A stretch of DNA of 64,000 nucleotides from Streptomyces sp. ADI96-02 (GTDB taxonomy: Bacteria; Actinomycetota; Actinomycetes; Streptomycetales; Streptomycetaceae). The position numbers were made by a program, and so were the translations under genes. Shown in pieces: positions 62,001 to 64,000 of this stretch. The DNA lies in the NCBI RefSeq assembly GCF_003846185.1, contig NZ_ML123034.1, positions 5,343,580 to 5,407,579 on the forward strand, written 5' to 3'. How positions within the stretch are numbered: the stretch's first letter is position 1; each line of letters begins with the position of its first letter. The notes under the pieces are model-generated. The model saw only the letters and a list, made by a program, of their open reading frames with translations. It did no database searches and was not told the origin of the DNA.

Positions 62001-63411
62001 CCGCGACAGCCAGGTCAAACTGCGCGGCTTCCGCATCGAGCTCGGCGAGATCGAGCACGCGCTGCGCCGGCTCCCCGAGGTGCGCCAGGCCGTCGTGCTG
62101 CACCGCACCGACCTCCCGGGCGAACCGGCGCTCGTCGCCTACCTGGTGACGGACGGCTCACCGGGCGCCGAGCCCCGGGAGCTGCGCCTCGCGCTTCGCT
62201 CCTCGCTGCCCGGCTACATGGTCCCCGCCCGCTTCGTCGTCCTGGACGCGATGCCGGTCAACACCAGCGGCAAGATCGACAAGCGGGCGCTCCCGCTGCC
62301 GCCGGCCGACCGCGCCGAGAGCGACATCGCCTACGTCGCCCCGGCCACGCCCGCCGAGAAGACGCTGGCCGAGGTCTGGCGGGAAGTCCTCGGCCTCTCC
62401 CGGATCGGCGTCGACGACGACTTCTTCCGCATCGGCGGCAGCTCGCTGTCCACGGTCCGCGTCTCGCTGATGGCCGCCGCCCGCGGCCTGACCGTCTCCG
62501 TCGGCGACCTGATCGAGCACCCCACCATCGCCCGGCTCGCCGACCACGTGACCCGCACCGCCACCGCCGAACTGCCCGCCGCCGTCACCTCCCGGGTGCG
62601 GCTGCGCGACGGCGAGGGAGCCCCGCTGTGGTGCGTGCACCCCACCGGAGGCAGCGCCGCCTGGTTCGTCCCGCTCGCGCGGGCCCTGCCGCCGGGCCGG
62701 CCCGTGCACGCCTTCCAGGCGCGCGGCCTGCTCGGCGGGGTGGACCCGAGCACCGTGGCCGGCATCGCCGCCAACTACGTCGGCGAGATGGCCGAGGGCG
62801 AAGGGCAGGGCCCGCACGAACTCCTCGGCTGGTCCATGGGCGCCAACATCGCCCTGGAGATGGCCACCCAACTGCACGAGGGCGGCCACCGCGTCGCCCC
62901 GCTCGTCCTGATCGAGCCCTACCTGCCCAACCCGGCCGCCCGCGCCCGGCTCACCGGCGTGGCCCGCGAGCTGCGCGAGGCCCTGCGGATGCGGGACCGG
63001 CTGCGCAGCCTGCCGCCGTCCCCGCGGCGCGACACGGCGGCGGCCGAGCTCACCGCCGCGCTCCTGGGCGCGGGCATGAGCCCCACGGAGGCGTCACTCG
63101 TCGAGGACGCCCCGATCGAGGTGTGGCACTCGCTGCTCGCCGCCCTCGCCGCGTACGAGGTCAGGCCCTACCCCGGACACGTCCACCTCGTGGTGGGCAG
63201 CGAGGCCGCCGGACTGCCGGCCGGCCGCACCATGCCGGGCCTGGACGTCGACTACGCGACCTACGTCGAGCGCTGGCGCGCGGTGGCCGGAGACGGGCTC
63301 ACCCTCCACGTCAGCGACGGCGACCACATGTCCGTACTGGCCGGTCCGAGAGCGGCGAACATCGCCCGGCTCCTCGACTCCGTCGCCACCGCCCCCGAGG
63401 AGGGCCGATGA
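56098..63411 (+). CDS. Non-ribosomal peptide synthetase, two modules plus thioesterase (C-A-PCP-C-A-PCP-TE)
   Basis: A 2,437-residue protein. C1: HHIVSDGW (191). A1: TSGSTGRPK (668) with specificity code D-F-W-N-V-G-M-V-H, the classic threonine code. PCP1: LGGDSI (Ser1067). C2: DCHVVLDGW, where the first His of HHxxxDG is Cys1269 and the catalytic His1270 and Asp are kept. A2: TSGSTGTPK (1731), code D-A-L-M-Q-A-V-V-W, substrate not assigned. PCP2: IGGSSL (Ser2116). TE: GWSMG (Ser2246) and DGDHMS (His2410). The order predicts a tetrapeptide aa1-aa2-Thr-aa4 released by the TE, with no epimerase domain. ATG 56098 has GGAG ten bases upstream. Its stop overlaps the P450 start (ATGA). Confidence 0.92.
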   Translation: MTTSDVRPGPLAPNGDQPPARGDGGLSPAARRLLQQRLSGVAAATADGPVRAAERPERLPLSAAQRRLYFLDRLDPGAATYLLPAAWRLAGPLDVPALRAAVAGLTARHEQLRVVFPEHDGTPHQRVLPAGDDVLDVVDLTGPADGDREALLAAAVRSAATRPFDLARRPAFRATLVRAADDDHVLVLAMHHIVSDGWSLGLLVRDLGELYAARTAGRVADLPELPLDYTDYALWQDRADHTAELAHWRTRLEGLTPLELPADHPRPDAPGGDGAAHTLTLPAALADELAELGRRTGATAYMIVLAAFQAALAFRSGQDDIAVGTVVANRERPEIEQLVGFFVNTLVLRADLSDDPTPAAFLARTRESALDAFSHQTLPFEQVVDALSPERDLARNPLVQVLFTHSSAEPGGLALGGVHGVPYRIDLTTAKFDLALELRDGHGPAELVFVYRSDLYDAASVSSLAQHTVTFLEAFCRTPDTPLGSIDPLTAEERAGLLGPDGPANAGPPAAPAPRTAPERLAEHIARTPHAAAVSGSGRTLTYAELDAAASALARRMRAAGVAPGSLVGVCLERSPDLAVALLAVWRTGAGYLPLDPAHPHARRAFTVADAGIDWIVADAASRAAAEALPAGVIPLEADDDALRARDEAGAGGDLRPAPDDLAYVIYTSGSTGRPKGVEITHANLAWLLDAADRHFDFGPSDVWTQVHSPAFDFSVWELWTPLTSGGRVVVLDADQVRDPAAVHRVLREEGVTVLNQTPAAFKGLRAQVAGGEAGFADLPLRTVVFGGDAFDVRDYRDWFAAPGPKPDLVNMYGITETTVHVTFGRVTEDDVRGTVRSPIGRPLTGQHGYVLDARGRLVPPGSTGELYVSGGGVARGYRNRPELTAERFLDDPFGAPGGRMYRTGDLVRVERDGRLGYVGRADHQVKIRGYRIEPGEIETVLRALSGVADAAVVARPERDGARLVAHVVTTEGRPLDAPALREGLRLQLPDHMVPALFVRHPRLPLTANGKVDRAALTAITPAAAARGGHVPPEGPVESVLAGVWAQVLGAEHVGRTDNFFDLGGDSILALRVVGLARQGGLALTIADVFRARTLADLAGAATEAREAPEPVAPFTQLDPADADRLPEGLEDAYPLTMLQAGMLHEMLADPLHGAYHNVTDLKITVPEGFDRAAFQAAVDAAVAGHGILRTSVDLVSYREPLQLVHRGAHLPVGYTDLRGLPREDQRARLRRFVDEEFDHRFDLSAAPLVRIHLHHVTDTELRLVLTDCHVVLDGWSLTSLVADLLELHRQAVAHRTAPRPPSAPAFAEYVALERAALHSEPSLDYWRGRLADLRPVSFARRADADAGQQPLYEVRRSYADLAEPIGRLAREAGVPRRTVLIAAFHHTMSLFAQRDDSALGHSIGLVTNGRPEVPDADRMRGLFLNTVPFGVARPRGSWIDYLRDVFATEQEMLPHRRVPLVRIAQLRPTEPGLVDAVFNYVNFHRLTHDTWDDSLEIARTLFPLLVNASVNGFTLDADPDRVPPATAEQLADVLCAQLAAMVADPQARVTRPALTGPARTTVLEDWARGPELPSSPLLFHEHIAVHAARTPNAVAVEGCGETLTYGELVEQADELAQTLRGLGVGPETVVGICAERGCDLVRAAVGVLRSGGAFLPLDAQHPTERLEFMVRDSGMRVLLTQRPLAGTVPFDGPVLHLDAEPDAPLPAPAAAPTTGPVEADADTVAYIIYTSGSTGTPKGVAIPHRGLSNMLEGQRDLVGPLATDRVLQFASFGFDASVLELTWALANGGRLVTAPRQALRPGPDLAETLRGGRVTGAMLPPSALAVLGEDAFPDLRVLQVAGEACPAELADVWARGRRFQNVYGLTETTVWSVAADLSPGRGRPPIGSPIRNTRVHVLDDDLQPVPVGVPGEIHLGGRAVGRGYLGRPALTAAAYVPDPYGAPGERLCRTGDLGALRPDGTVEWLGRRDSQVKLRGFRIELGEIEHALRRLPEVRQAVVLHRTDLPGEPALVAYLVTDGSPGAEPRELRLALRSSLPGYMVPARFVVLDAMPVNTSGKIDKRALPLPPADRAESDIAYVAPATPAEKTLAEVWREVLGLSRIGVDDDFFRIGGSSLSTVRVSLMAAARGLTVSVGDLIEHPTIARLADHVTRTATAELPAAVTSRVRLRDGEGAPLWCVHPTGGSAAWFVPLARALPPGRPVHAFQARGLLGGVDPSTVAGIAANYVGEMAEGEGQGPHELLGWSMGANIALEMATQLHEGGHRVAPLVLIEPYLPNPAARARLTGVARELREALRMRDRLRSLPPSPRRDTAAAELTAALLGAGMSPTEASLVEDAPIEVWHSLLAALAAYEVRPYPGHVHLVVGSEAAGLPAGRTMPGLDVDYATYVERWRAVAGDGLTLHVSDGDHMSVLAGPRAANIARLLDSVATAPEEGR

Positions 63412-64000
63412 CCACCGCCCCCGTACTCGCCCCCGCGTTCACCGAGCGCTACCTGCTCTCCGCCGACCTCAACGCCGACCCCTACGGCTACCTCGACTCC
63501 CTGCGCGAGCACGCTCCGGTCCACTGGAGCCCGATGCACCACGCCTGGCTCGTCACCGGCTACGACCAGGTCATGCGGTGCCTGCGCCATCCCGCGGTCT
63601 CCGCGGACCGGGTGCGCCCGCTGATGGACGCCGTGCCGCAAGGGGCCCGCGAGGACGCCGAACGCGCCTTCTCCGTGCTGTCGCGCTGGATGGTCTTCAA
63701 CGACCCGCCGCAGCACCGCAGGCTGCGCCAGGTCTTCCAGGAGCAGTTCGCCGCCCGGTCCGTGGCCCGCTACCGGACCTTCAGCGAACGCGCCACCGCG
63801 GCCCTGCTGGCCCGCCGCTCCCGCCCCGGCGAGGACGGCGACCTGATGGCCGACATCGCCAAACCGCTCCCGGCGCTGGTGTTCGCCCGCTGGCTCGGCG
63901 TCCCGCAGAAGGACGCCCCGTCGTTCTGGTACTGGAACGCCCGGGTGGCCGACCTCGTGCTCGGCACCGCCCAGGAGGAGAGCGAGTACCGGGCGTCGCT
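63408..64000 (+). CDS. Cytochrome P450, 3' truncated by window edge
   Basis: The first 197 codons are present and the frame is open to the end of the window. Start ATG 63408 overlaps the NRPS stop (ATGA), so translation is coupled. Visible P450 features: YLDSLREHAPVHWSP and WLVTGYDQVMRCLRHP at the N terminus, then FNDPPQHRRLRQVF, the C-helix WxxxR/DPPxHxxxR element that contacts haem propionates. The haem Cys and the I helix lie beyond the window. It probably oxidises the NRPS product or a carrier-bound residue; which one cannot be told from this fragment. Confidence 0.9.
   Translation, partial: MTTAPVLAPAFTERYLLSADLNADPYGYLDSLREHAPVHWSPMHHAWLVTGYDQVMRCLRHPAVSADRVRPLMDAVPQGAREDAERAFSVLSRWMVFNDPPQHRRLRQVFQEQFAARSVARYRTFSERATAALLARRSRPGEDGDLMADIAKPLPALVFARWLGVPQKDAPSFWYWNARVADLVLGTAQEESEYRAS

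Noticed and set aside
49385..62103. Two very long minus-strand open frames (49385-56050, 56044-62103) opposite the NRPS genes
   Set aside because: Antisense shadows of genes with clear C, A, PCP and TE motifs.
1..64000. tRNA or rRNA genes
   Set aside because: I saw no cloverleaf-like or rRNA-like sequence while reading; a covariance-model scan was not possible.

Overview
The window is very G+C-rich with almost exclusively G/C at third codon positions, few leucine TTA codons, overlapping GTGA/ATGA gene junctions, and type VII secretion, NRPS and PKS genes. All of this points to a Streptomyces or close relative. Both ends cut through genes: the giant gene at the left runs in from upstream, and a cytochrome P450 at the right runs out.

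Layout. (1) Positions 2-23086 hold the last ~7,700 codons of a giant modular protein. It has Fic-like, OTU-like, repeated caspase-like (clan CD) His/Cys, OmpA-like and zincin-like segments joined by Pro/Thr linkers, and it resembles actinobacterial giant polymorphic toxins ('lonely Cys domain' proteins). A type VII secretion-associated protein follows (23224-23868). (2) A secreted ricin-B-type lectin protein (24381-25760) ends at a strong hairpin shared with the convergent operon. (3) A six-gene minus-strand operon (41191 down to 25960) encodes a PUFA-synthase-like iterative PKS in two proteins (two FMN-barrel modules-KS-AT-ACP-KR, and KS-AT-DH-PPTase), a free ACP, an alpha/beta hydrolase, a glycosyltransferase and a methyltransferase. 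It probably makes a glycosylated, methylated lipid or polyene. (4) A divergent secreted protein of unknown function lies at 42126-43670. (5) Positions 43.9-49.1 kb hold two paralogous nuclease-helicase proteins (PD-(D/E)XK-like plus DUF2075/Schlafen-3-like). Each is preceded by the same compact structured leader that overlaps its Shine-Dalgarno and leads to a TTG start. Between them lie an apparently leaderless orphan gene and a possible transposase remnant. (6) A small membrane protein is followed by a four-module NRPS on two proteins (49676-63411), with a Thr-activating third module and a terminal thioesterase, translationally coupled to a P450.

How it works together. The PKS operon is a self-contained lipid assembly line with its own phosphopantetheinyl transferase. 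The NRPS-P450 set is a separate peptide pathway. The giant protein plus the T7SS-associated protein look like an interbacterial or anti-eukaryotic effector locus. In-frame TTA codons in the giant gene, the first PKS gene and the divergent secreted gene suggest shared bldA-tRNA (developmental) control. The least explained and most interesting element is the pair of conserved RNA leaders in front of the two helicase-nuclease genes.
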